Positions 46,874 to 57,414 of a stretch of 64,000 nucleotides of DNA are shown one piece after another; the first letter of the stretch is position 1, and each line of letters begins with the position of its first letter. The notes under the pieces are model-generated. The model saw nothing but the letters and a program-made list of their open reading frames with translations. It was not told the DNA's origin and ran no database searches. Source of the stretch: Cyprinodon diabolis (lineage: Eukaryota; Chordata; Actinopteri; Cyprinodontiformes; Cyprinodontidae); the NCBI GenBank assembly GCA_030533445.1, contig CM060080.1, positions 5,212,052 through 5,276,051 on the forward strand, given 5' to 3'. The translations under genes and the position numbers were made by a program.

Positions 46874-47640
46874 ATGTTTATAATATTAGTGAGAGATGAA
46901 AGAAGAAGCCAATATGAAATTAAAATCCTATTGGAAGATAATAAACAGCTGTTAAAGTGAAAGTTATATTTCAGTTCTTGTTTTGTACAAACGCTAGCTT
47001 CTTTAGTTAACTCTCCCCTCTTTCTCTGTTTGGTCCTCCTAATACTCATTAACTCTTGTGATTTCTAAATTGTCACTGCGCTCCTGTTCAAGCTGAAAAG
47101 GTTTAATGTTACCCATTGCTGTTTTGACTAGACAGAACAAGGGCGACAGGACCTACCATTTGTAATTTACCAAGAATGCATTTCGTGTGACAATATTTTC
47201 TTTAAATGTGTAAAACCAAAACAATTGACAGCAATTTTAGTGAATTGGTTTTATGTCACACATAAAGATTTCTCAAATAAAATCTGTTTTTACAACTAAT
47301 AGTTGATCAATTTAATAAAATAAAGCCAGGTTCTCAAATATGTATAATGATAGAAGTAAGGAAATCTTGTTACAAATTTCTATTCAGTCTCCTTTAATCT
47401 GACCCCCGTATTGCGCTTAATTCTTTGCAGTTGAAAACGTTCGAATTAGAGAACAAAAAGCATCATGAAGAACAAAGGGACTCAGCAGACAGGTCAGACG
47501 AAAGCCCTTGAGCTCAAAGTAGGCTTTGGTTCAAAAAACAATATCCCAAACTGTAGGGGTATCATAGAGCTCTGTTTGATCTATCATCTGAAAATAGAGA
47601 GGTTAGACAGGAGATCTACCGCAGGTCATGCATCCCTGTT
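46874..47640. other. Non-coding DNA, no gene seen
   Basis: AT-rich sequence. Short frames have no domains. Confidence 0.5.
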
Positions 47641-48027
47641 ACAGCCAGACTCTACAATGTGACACTACAGCAACAATTACTTGTTGCAATTACAATGTAT
47701 GATATATAATAATTTGATACACTGTGCAATAACCTGTTTCTCTATATTTGACAACCAGTGCAATAGCTGTATGAATAAATACAAATATCCATCTATATAA
47801 ATACCCATGTAAACACCCTGTGCAATAACCCTGTATAATGATCCTACTATTAAAAGAAAACTGTCATATTTGGATGCATTATATATAATGTATATATCCC
47901 ATGCACCTTTTTCTTCCTTTGGCACCTTCTATTCTTCTCCTTTTACTATTTGAGCTGATGTAGCGAGTACCTTTCTTCACTGTGAGATCAATAAAGTCAA
48001 TCAATCATTCAACCAATCAATCAATTG
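47641..48027 (+). mobile_element. LINE 3' UTR-like fragment with TCAA-type tail
   Basis: Repeated GTGCAATAACC and CTGTGCAATAA phrases, then GAGCTGATGTAGCG and ACTGTGAGATCAATAAAGTC followed by irregular AATCA repeats, match the 3' end pattern of fish non-LTR retrotransposons ('...ctgtgagatcaataaagt'). The same end motif, inverted, is the site into which LTR B inserted. No coding part is retained. Confidence 0.6.
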
Positions 48028-50404
48028 TACCACCTTCCGACCTTTAGTACCAAAAGATGGACTTAAACCGAACTAAAAAACCTCACTCAAAGAGCATTTA
48101 TTAGGCATGTCCATGCATCTGTCATTGCTGTAATAAGTACAGTCAATTTAAAACTTTGCACTTGCAGGTGCATGTTTGTTGTCTGCATGGAATTTCTATT
48201 GTTAACATGATTTAATGTTTGGATGACTTGCTTTTCTGACCTGATACTAATCCCAAGTTTGGAATTTTTATTTTCAGATATACGTACATATCATAATATC
48301 ATGATAGCTTTATGATAGCTTCTTAAAAGATCAACGATAATCAGGATAAAATTGAAGCAAAAAGAGCCGTGGTGTGTGAAAGATATTGGGATCTGTATAT
48401 ATCCAAATTCTCTCTGAGTCAGATGAGCAGGAAAAAATGTGAAGCAGTACAAAAACCCATTGCAAAGGAAAAATGGAAGTGGCTGCATCATCCTGTGGGG
48501 TTTACTATCTTTGTTTGGTACAGGGAAGCTGGTCAGACGTAATAGTTCAAGAGAACACTTATGGCTGTTTTTCCACATTTCATTTATTTATTTGTGAAAG
48601 ATTTTTTGAAAAAAAAAAAAAAATAATAACATTTTTTTTCCCAAGTTGATAAAAAGTGTAAATATATGTGCAGGCCTAAATATTATTTACTGCCTAAATT
48701 AATAATCTATTTTTTTCACAAATGTTTATGAAGAACATGAATGCTTTCTTTTAGCAGGTAATAAATTCTGCTACTTTATTTCTTTTACAACACACAACCT
48801 TCAGTCAGTCAGCCTCCCCAGGTTTAACACTGAACCACATCATTAAAAAGTGCCAGAATGGATCCCTATCTAACCCTGCGTGTTGGCTCACTGCTGCTAA
48901 CTCCCCGGATAAAAAGCCCAAGGCTGTGCAGGTTGACATTCTCTTGCACACACGTAAATGATGGCACAGAGGATGGTGGTCCACAATCCCTTCAGTGATT
49001 TGGTGGAGAAGACAGGGAAGTAGAAGAATGATAAATTGCCTGGAGAGTGAGCTGAGTGGAAGGATCAGGCCTCTTATACCTGAAGAGCACCATCTGCTGT
49101 CAGCATGGGTGACTCCTTCAGCAGCAGTGATATGTGCATGGAAAGCAGCACGCTGAGAAGACATCAGACTGCTGTCAGGCACACTGATGACAGGCTGCAT
49201 TATAAAGAGAAGGGCTTGGATGAACAGTCCTGTAGAGAGAGAGACAGGTGGGATACTGAAGACACCATCTCTTTCATCTACACATAAAAAAAGGCACTAA
49301 CTCCAATGATCGCATGTTTTTTTAGATTAGGTTTTACTCCATGCTTCTTTAAAGTTCACTTGTTTTACCAGAAAATGTTCAAAGAAAAAATGCAAATGGG
49401 TGATGGCTTTGATATAACCGACAGAGCTTTGATAGAACAGTTCTGTTCTGCTGCAACAATAATATCCTGCAAGAGCTTTTAGCATGAACTCCTGACATTT
49501 CCTCTCGTGTAAAAAATGCTCAATACACATTCCTCTAAGGTAGCATGTGCTAGCCTTATACTGGCAATATTTCATCTGTAGAGCCCCATGTGTGCACCTA
49601 GAGTAAAATAACAGAGCAGCTAAGGGAAGACGAGCCGGTATAGTGCCGGGATCAAATGGCCGTCTCCGGCCCTCTTAAAAAGATGAGCTGTTTATGGTCA
49701 TTTTTAACAAGCTGTAGTTCTTGCTGCTCCACTTTCCTGAAAACAGTGAGCACTTACAGTATTTCAGTAAAAGAATACAACAAATGCACAACACAAATCC
49801 TTTTTAAATATCAAAATCTTGCTTACTTGTGAAACAGTATATGTGGTTGCCAAAAGCATTAAAATAAAAATATTTTAAAATGTGTCTTTTTTGTGCCTTT
49901 TCTGAGCTAGGGGTTGGATAGAAACTTAACAAGAATGTTTCCCTTTTGCTTGAAAATTATACCCACTACATTTAATTTGCTATTTGTAACAAATGTGCAA
50001 ATTTTTTTGTTTAAACTATCCTATTGTAGCGTTGGCTAGGAAGGTGAACCTTCACCCTGGTATTAAGTCTCAAAAGTTGGAGCCTACCCCTAAACAGTTC
50101 ATCCAATTATGTTGCTGCAGGATAGTTTAAGGGGACATATACAGTACAGCTGTGACAAAACCAAGAGCTGCGAAGCCAACAGCCGAAGTAAAATAAAAAA
50201 GGAGGACATGTAGCTGCTACTATCGCATATGTCTGTCAATGGAGGGACAACAACAGTGTAAAGTGTTTTTTGTGCATTCTCATGGTGTCTGCTACCATTT
50301 CATTTGTTATCATGACTGGCTAAAACCAAACTTGTGTTGGCCTGCAGTAGGTGGTTTCGCCTAATCAGCTTGAAATATGCTGCCTAATATTCCAGCCTAA
50401 TATA
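48028..50404. other. Non-coding DNA; 48780-49210 of unclear nature
   Basis: A 131-codon minus-strand frame (48805-49200) overlaps GC-balanced sequence. I recognise no domain and see no splice context that forces it to be an exon. The rest is AT-rich. Confidence 0.4.
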
Positions 50405-50630
50405 GGGGAGTGTTGGCTTAGTGGGTTAGAGCAGTGCACTTGTGATCTAGGAAGGTTGCAAGTACTCGATTCAATCCCCACAGCCTTCACTGTGGGTTGC
50501 TGAGCAAAACCCTTAACCCCTGATTGCTCCTCTTGCAACACAAAATGGGAGCCCACTGCTCTCCAACGGGCTGGGTCAAAATGCAGAGAATGAATTTCCC
50601 AATTGTGGGACAATAAAGGGATTTATATTA
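50405..50630 (+). repeat. tRNA-headed SINE, plus strand
   Basis: The head has an A-box-like TGGCTTAGTGGGTTAGAG (50413-50430) and a B-box-like region (50455-50479, GGTTGCAAG...CGATTCAATCCC). The body GAGCAAAACCCTTAACCCC and GATTGCTCC match the minus-strand copy at 8050-8229. The tail GGGACAATAAAGGGATTTAT is the LINE-type end also seen near 62655 and around LTR B. No clean duplication was found. Confidence 0.72.
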
Positions 50631-50635
50631 CATGT

Positions 50636-51513
50636 CGTCTTTGGACATTATGTTGCAATCTGTTCCCAGATACTCCTAAAAAAGTAAACCTCAGAGCCTT
50701 TCAGAGCATGTCTTTTTATTATACACAGGTGGACAAAATATAGGTGAGTTCTGAAGGCATTTAGGCTGAAAGTAAAGTGGGGTGAAGACATATTTCTAAT
50801 CACAAACTCCTTTATTGTCTTTTTGTTTCTTTTTTTTCATACACAAAAATCCAAAAATATACTGAAAAAGTCCAGGTTTCAAAATGACTAAATGGGCAAA
50901 CACCTCAAGATGTCTGAGTACTTCTCCCAGACTCATTCTTGTGTTATCGTGGGTCACTGCACCCACACTGTTCTGATTTTTGTATAACCCTCTATAAAAA
51001 CACATTTCACATAGACTTTGTCTTTTTTATGTTTCAATAAAAAATAAATTCCCTGAAGGGAAAATAATTACACATTTCAAAGATGAGGTGTAAGCTCAGC
51101 ATCAAAGGCAGGGTCTAGTCATCTCCGATTTCATTTCAGGGGTCTAGAGGAGCCTTATAGTCAATAAGGAGCAGCTGTGTTGACACCTGTGACACTGAGC
51201 TGGTTTTCCTCGGACTCCAGCCCCTCAGTTTATACTATCAGAGGGAATCACATGCCTGGCGGTCTCCACTAGCGACAGGGCATGTCAATACTAAAAAGGA
51301 TGCAATTTATGAGATGCTCATTCGCATCAAAGTTAGGTGGTTTCCTTAGGTCTGAAATGTGGTGCTCAGATAGAGTCTATAGGTGATCTTGTCACAGAGA
51401 TCCACAGATGTGTCAGCAATGATAAGCAGCGGGGGGGGGGGGGGATTTCCATGATCAAGTTGAAGGCAGATATTTTCATAGGATTCAAGTCAGGCAAACT
51501 AGAAGGTTGGCAA
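50636..51513. other. Non-coding DNA, no gene seen
   Basis: Includes a poly-G run at 51431-51445. No gene or repeat is recognised. Confidence 0.5.
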
Positions 51514-51517
51514 TTAA

Positions 51518-51599
51518 ATCTTTAACTGCCTGGTCAACCAAATGGTTGACAATTTGCTCACTGAAAAGCAGTTTGGAGGTTGACCAGGCAGTTAAAGTG
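51518..51599. mobile_element. 82-bp TTAA MITE with 20-bp perfect inverted repeats
   Basis: CTTTAACTGCCTGGTCAACC (51520-51539) is the exact reverse complement of 51578-51597, and TTAA lies 2 bases outside on each side (51514-51517, 51600-51603). The left arm also pairs with the inner GGTTGAC (51544-51550), giving a nested hairpin. At 82 bp this is very small for a MITE. The inverted repeat is certain; the TTAA element reading is probable. Confidence 0.68.
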
Positions 51600-51639
51600 T
51601 TAATGGGAGATGCCACTGACCAAATAAGGTTTTGGGTGA

Positions 51640-52030
51640 GTTCATGTTTATATAGTACCAATTCACAACATATGTCTACTCATGGCACTTTAGAGAGACA
51701 CTTCAACCTGATCATACATTCAGATTATTTAAAGTTTTATATCTAAGGAAAACCAGCAGATTCCAATGATTTATTGACTTTGCAGGGTTTGTTCCTTTTG
51801 ATGATCATGTGGCAACAGTGGATATTTACTTGCATTGTCTTGTTTACTCTACAGAAATCCTTCAGACCAAGCATGAATACAGTGTTAGTGGAGATCTTTT
51901 AACAGGATGGAACCTCCAGCAGAACCAGGCTGGGTGTGAGTGGCCTTCTACTGAGGTTAACTGGGGGTTCAAGTATACAGAAGCAAACAAAAGTAACAGC
52001 AAACCAATTCCAGTGGTTGTCTGTTCTAGG
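51640..52030 (+). repeat. Common fish interspersed repeat (AACCTCCAGCAGAACCAGG type), decayed
   Basis: TTTATATAGTACCAATTCACAAC..., CACTTTA and GAACCTCCAGCAGAACCAGG, GTGAGTGGCC occur in the same order as in the copy at 61668-61970. I know this pattern as a high-copy repeat of percomorph fishes but cannot assign its class. The middle (51720-51880) is more diverged or carries an insertion. Confidence 0.65.
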
Positions 52031-52485
52031 AAAAACAAAATTAAGCAGACAACCTCTGAGATAGTTTTTATGTGAACAGGGATGGAAGAAATAACATACA
52101 TTTAATCACAGTAAAAGCTGAGCCCGAGTTTTCCAGGTGAGAAACAGGACTAAACACTGAGAAACAGATCCATATCATTAATGTATACTGCTCCCACAAA
52201 AGAAAAAGAGGAGGGAATTTGAACTTAGAGGTTGAACTAACAAATAACGCAAATTTGGAGAATAGAAGTAGAATGAAGCAGAATGAAAAAAGCAGTTGCT
52301 ATGTCCTCCAGCAGCCTAAGCCTATGTCCGCTAAACTACAGAGATAGCTCAGGATTACAAGATACAGGACTAACTCTAACCATAAACTTTGTCAAAAAGG
52401 AAACTTTTAAGCCTTGCAGGTATCTGCCCCAGGTACTACAACTGATAATTGGTTCTACGGGAGAGGGGCCTGATAACTATAGGTG

Positions 52486-53890
52486 TAATTAGCCCTGTTT
52501 AGTCCGGGTTCATTGGATCATAGTTTGTTTGGCCAGAAAGTTTGGTTTGTTTAGGCATGTATGAATCTCCAATCAAACTCAGTTCAGCCTCAAAATCTAG
52601 GCCTCAGACCGGTTGAAGTTACTCTGGCACTGTCCGCAATAACCGCTCCAAAAGCTGTAATTATGTAATAATAAAAAATTTAACTATTCATATGTTAAAA
52701 AATACCTTGCTGTATTGATGTCAGTGCAATGAAGTTACATTTTCTGCCTCATTATGAGTCTTGTTTTTGTTTCATGCCAAGCCCATTATTGAAAGCTACT
52801 TATCTGGCAACCTGGCTAAAAGACAGCATTGCAATGACACTGCTGAAATCTGTAGCCATTCCTGTATGTTTATAATTTTGTAGACAAGGAAGAAGTTTTG
52901 TGTTGTCTTTCTACATTGGTTCTTGGTGCAGTGCCAAGGCGAGGGGGTGAACACGTAGGTAAAGAGGTTTGTGTTGAGATCCTGAGGCTTGCCCACCAGA
53001 GGGCGCCGAGGATCCTCTTCGGTTTTTTGTGTTCTTTTAGGGACTGGGTTACTGTTGGGATCTGGGGATGTACCACCTTTCTCCAGCAGAGTGCACAGTG
53101 GGTCTCCTGGGCTGGAGCCCTCCAGCACACCTGGAGCTCCTCTGCTCATCAGGAACCTTCCCTACATAAGCAGCTGCCAGACCTTCCTTCAACTCCGCAA
53201 TGTTGACCTTAGTTTGGTTAGCAAGCCTGAGCCCCTGTTACCAGAAAGAATCTAAGTCATCTCAAGTGAGAAACCTGATTCTAATCTGCCTCTGTCTTTG
53301 CTCACAGGAAACCTGTCTCAAGTCTGAAGCTCTGGGTGAGCTTAACCTGCCTGCCAGCCCTGGAGAGCCAAACCTGAAGATTCCAGTCTGGATTTTCTCC
53401 TGCTGCTCTTAGAGAAGAGCTGGAAACTCTGATAAAGGTCTGCCATTCAAAGTCAGAAGCTAGACGTTGCTGCTGCTTGTGCACTCTGCTGAACCAACAG
53501 TCTCTGGACCCAACGGTTCCCTCCCTCACAAGTTAAGCCTGGACTCCTTCAAGGTAGACTCAGAACAATCTTAAAACTCAATTAATCTTCTGACTGCCTG
53601 GCTAATCAAACTGTCCATCTCTGCAGACATCAGTGAACCCAACCCGGACCAGTACCTGATCCAGTTCATGTTCTTGTGTCAATCTAACTTCAATAAACTA
53701 TGTTAAACTTTTACTCAGCCTCCGTTTGTGTTCTGCATGTGGGTTTAACCTAAAAACCAATCATGACAGTTTGTTTCGGTTTGACAAAGTGTCTTGCGAA
53801 TGCAAACCAGATGAATATAGTAACAACATAGCAATTTTGGTCCCAAATCAATCCGAGTCTACCAGACTATCAGGTGTGTAAACGGCCTAA
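52486..53890. mobile_element. Possible DNA transposon interrupted by LTR E
   Basis: The left TTAGCCCTGTTTAGTCC (from 52491) and the reverse complement of the right end TTTAGGCCGTTTACACACC (to about 53890) look like diverged inverted termini. Both flanks of LTR E contain GTTTGTTT-rich sequence of similar style. No target duplication was verified, so this is tentative. Confidence 0.35.
52972..53768 (+). mobile_element. Solo LTR E, Ty3/gypsy-type
   Basis: The segment starts TGTTGAGATCCTGAGG and ends CCAATCATGACA, flanked by the perfect 5-bp duplication GTTTG (52967-52971, 53769-53773). AATAAA is at 53692-53697, followed by TTCTGCATGTGGGTTT, shared with LTRs B and C. The 5' half (CCACCAGAGGGCGCCGAGG) differs from B and C, so it is a sister subfamily. 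Several open frames on both strands (52796-53412) are by-products. No gag-pol region. Confidence 0.85.
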
Positions 53891-54126
53891 AAATCTGCCT
53901 CCCATTTTATTTTTAAAAATTCTAGGAACTATCATAACTCACACTGTCAGTTGTTATTAGATCACTTTAAACCTTCAATCATTCAATATTACCTTATGGA
54001 AAAACACTCAACTATACCTATAAAAAAAGTAAATCTTTTTTTAAACTATACATTACAAAGTGCAAACAAAAATAAATGCAATGTTTAGAGCATTGACAGT
54101 GTATGATTGTCAGACCTTTACAGATG

Positions 54127-54670
54127 TAGCCTCGTGAGACCATCCTGATCTCGCGAGCTTTCAAGGTTTCACTCGCAGATCAGTCTGGAGACTCTCCGTT
54201 AAAGAAAATTTGGAGCCGTTCACCAAACGAACGTCCAATCAGCGTTGGCTTTGAGGCGGGTTGAGATATGACGCAACGAGAAGCGCGACAGTTCAGTCTA
54301 AGGAACATGGCGGCTTCAGCCGATGAAACTAGCGTTAGCGTGGCTATCGAGCAGGTTTTATCGGAATTACAGAGTATTTCTTCACTGAAAGAAGAGCAAA
54401 ACACTGCTCTGGAGGCTTTTCTCACAGGAAAATATGTTTTTGCTCTTCTCCCAACTGGTTTTGGCAAGAGTAGCCTGGCTTGTGGTTGTGTTTTCGTCGT
54501 CGCTCTGTTAGTACGTCATATGCTTCGTTGATCTGATTGGTTTATTTGGCCCGTCTATCACCAACATAGGCCAATCAGCTAACCAGTATTTTCGCCCCTT
54601 CCCAAAATTACTTCAACGCAAGGTTTCCAGATGGATATGCGGAGCAAATCCATATGGCGGAGTCAGGTTA
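54127..54670 (+). mobile_element. Non-autonomous transposon with RecQ-like helicase remnant, copy 2
   Basis: The 544-bp insert is flanked by the perfect 9-bp duplication TTACAGATG (54118-54126, 54671-54679). It starts TAGCCTCGTGAG and ends GAGTCAGGTTA, giving a 6-bp inverted end (TAGCCT against TAACCT). The 3' hairpin 54627-54636 with 54648-54657 has one mismatch, and the 5' hairpin is at 54129-54156. A frame from 54268 encodes the same helicase N-terminus as copy 1, with Walker A LLPTGFGKS at 54445-54471. The internal deletion starts right after the GKS motif here, whereas copy 1 keeps eight more residues (LIYQLAPL). The two copies therefore derive from separate deletions of a longer parent. 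Confidence 0.82.
54268..54531 (+). pseudogene. Truncated RecQ-like helicase N-terminus (87 codons) in transposon
   Basis: Reads MTQREARQFSLRNM, then a Q-motif-like KEEQNTALEAFL and the P-loop LLPTGFGKS, and then runs out of phase-specific helicase sequence into the element's 3' end (SLACGCVF...). Only the first ATP-binding motif remains. Start chosen because it is the first ATG and is shared with copy 1. It lies about 140 bases inside the element, suggesting that the parent's promoter is in that 5' leader. Confidence 0.75.
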
Positions 54671-54679
54671 TTACAGATG

Positions 54680-56650
54680 TAGAAAACACTGAAATCCCAA
54701 TTATCATCTTCCAATTAAATTATTTAAACTTATAAGGAAATCTAGGCTGACCAATCGCTGCACCCCTTATCATAATGTAAGGCTATTAAGTGATGGAAGG
54801 AAGGACTCGGAAATCTCGTAGCAGGGATTGACTCACACTGCAACACAACAAGGTTGCATGAGGACATTACTGCAGAAGTCAGCAGATACAAGGTACACAT
54901 GGCTCTCCTTTTCCCCTACCTAACACACAAACACCAGCAGCTCCTTTGTGTAATCTGGATGTGCAGTTGGGCCAGTGTCGCTGTCAAGAAACAGTGAAAC
55001 AGAAACATTAAAATAATGTGTGGAATGGACAGGCACACTGCAGGGCATCATGAATAAATGAGTACACTCCAAAAGCAAGCCCTCCTTTGTATTGCATTGT
55101 ATTTGTCAATGCTGGCAGAAGCACAGGGATATGGGTGCAGGGCCTGGCTCGCAAGCAAATAAATAAATAACATGATGAAAAAGTGCAGGCTGTTGTTAAG
55201 TCTGTGTGACATTACAACTATACAACCACACACAAGATGTGCAGCTCTGCACATTAAGCCTGTTATGCTTTTCTTCACTCCATCTATTAAGATTTATTTT
55301 TCCTGTTTGTTGCATCAAGAAGGATCATGTTGTACCCAGAGAGAAAACTTTAAAGTTGATTTTTACCAACACCTGCGTTATTTTTTGATGAACACGGATT
55401 GATTAGAGATAAATAAACAAGACTGATGCTGAATAAATTCCATTACCTTGCAGGAGATAATCAATACATTTACCTGGAATCCCATGCTAAAGCACTTTTA
55501 ATCGACAGTACAGTATGTGTTTGTTGACTTTAATTGCAAGATCGTGGGCTGCAGAAGCCGCGGGCAAACAATTGATAGAGGCTATTAGCCAATGATTAGT
55601 CGGACAGAGATGAACTCCTTTGCATTGATTGGTCGGGTTTACATTTCCGACTTTTGGAGGAGAATAAATAAATTCACCTGTAAATCTATAATGCATGAGT
55701 TTGTATTCATTATTTCCAGCAGAGTCTCCTCGGCTGCCGGCTTTCTATCTTGTAAGCACAGAGATGCTGGCAGCTCATTCAGTTCAGGCGTCTGTTTAGT
55801 ACAGAGGCGTCAGTGTTTATTCAGCCAAACCCAGCAGGAGAAAATGATTCACTCAAATGTTTAGAATGAGATGTAAATTGAGGAAATCTACAGGTTTTCT
55901 TTCACAGTGTGCTTAAGTCTATTGAAAGCTTTGATCTTGTCAAAGACATTTTTTATCACTTGATTCCTATTTTCTTGCATCATTCATTTATGTAGCTCGT
56001 TTTGAAAGATCTCAGTTGAGCTACACTGTTATTCAGATTAATCATTTAGAAATGTATTTAAAAAAAGAAAAAAGAAAAGAAAGCAATGCAGAAAATTTGG
56101 GAATATATAAGGACAGGACAACACTTGAACAATCAAACCATAAGATGTCTCTCAGCCACAGCAAAAGAGTGTCAAAAACAATACCTAGAATTTGTTACAT
56201 AGTAAGTTGAATAATCTAAAAAAATATTGCTGCAACTCAATAAAGATCTCTAAAAAAGCTAAAACAAAAAATCAACTTCAAATCATGGTCATATAATCAC
56301 ACTATTTAGGTCTTATAAGGAAGTTTAATTTCAGGAGGACAAAAACATAATCCGTTTCAACATACATCTTTCGAGTGATCCTATGTAGTCTCAGAAACAT
56401 TAATATAAGATTTTGCTCCATATGCATAAGATGATACAATCACTCGAGATTTGTCGGCTACTCATTTATAAAGTAAATCTCCGTATCCTGAAGGGGCTCT
56501 GTTGGTAAAGATCTGGTGACTTTGAGGCTATGGATTACTGGGAAGTTAATGACATGTTAAAGAAACCAGACAGAGATAGCTTCAGCTTTGTGATGCAGCG
56601 TCATCCTGATGGAACTGCATTTTAGAAAAATGAGTAGAAGGATGGATGCT
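54680..56650. other. Non-coding DNA; strong-looking candidate conserved element 55440-55870
   Basis: No gene is supported. 55440-55870 is unusual for the window: GC-balanced, no repeat signature, and rich in homeodomain (TTAATC, CAATGATTAG, ATTATT), Sox-like (AACAATTG) and CCAAT-like (ATTGATTGG) motifs. This is the type of sequence found in developmental enhancers. Conservation was not tested. Confidence 0.4.
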
Positions 56651-56658
56651 GTCATAAA

Positions 56659-57406
56659 CAGTGTTGGGCATGTAAGTAATTAGTTATAGTTACTAGGTAC
56701 TTCTCCCAAAAAGTAAATGAGTTAGTAAATGAGTTACTCTACAATAAAAGTAACTAGTTACTAGTAAAAGTAACTATTGCGTTACTTTTGCGAGTGTATG
56801 AAATTAATAACTGGGGATGTCAAATTCTGAAATCCTGTGTTTGGGTTGTTATAGATACTACAACATGTAGCTCTATCTATCTATTCCATCCATCCATCCA
56901 TCCATCCATCCATCCATCCATCCATCCATCCATCCATCCATCCATCCATCCATCCATCCATCCATCCATCCATCTTTCTCTCTTTCTCCATATAGGCTAA
57001 TGATCGTTCACGCTCTCCGTAGTTCCACTGTGGTGCGAACACAGGGCGGCTGTTGCGCGCCTTTAGCGAGCTTGCGCGTTTCCTGTCGCTTGCGCTGTGA
57101 ATCGTGCCGCCGTATCTGATGGGGAAACGCAGCTCGATGTAATACCTGTATTTCCATCTGGAAAACGCTGTTTTGCCGCTGGAGTCCTCCTCACTCTCCA
57201 TCCTCCCCTCTCTCATGACGCGCGCACGAGTCCTATCATGAAAAAAGGTTAATTGTGCGACCTGAGTAAAGTGCAGTAACGGGGTGTCGGCAATTTTAAC
57301 TGCGTTATAGTTACAGTAAGAGTAATCATTTTGATTACTCGTTACTAAAAAAAAGGTAGCGGCGTTAGTATCGCTGTTACTTTCAACGCTGTTACTCCCA
57401 TCACTG
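56659..57406 (+). mobile_element. Non-autonomous hAT element with internal (CATC)n, copy 2
   Basis: The ends CAGTGTTGGG and CCCATCACTG are flanked by the unique perfect 8-bp duplication GTCATAAA (56651-56658, 57407-57414). The subterminal GTAACT-type units and the internal text (AATTAATAACTGGGGATGTC, GATGGGGAAACGCAGCTCGA) match copy 1 at 8518-9716 in the same orientation. It is about 450 bases shorter, with a deletion on the left of the microsatellite. No transposase. Confidence 0.93.
56886..56974. repeat. (CATC)n microsatellite inside hAT element
   Basis: About 89 bases of uninterrupted CATC, longer than the 54-base array at the same place in copy 1. Long frames through it (HPSI or WMDG repeats) are artefacts. 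Confidence 0.96.
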
Positions 57407-57414
57407 GTCATAAA

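Noticed and set aside
48805..49200. 131-codon minus-strand frame
   Set aside because: No domain recognised; may reflect conserved or merely GC-balanced DNA. Kept only as a note.
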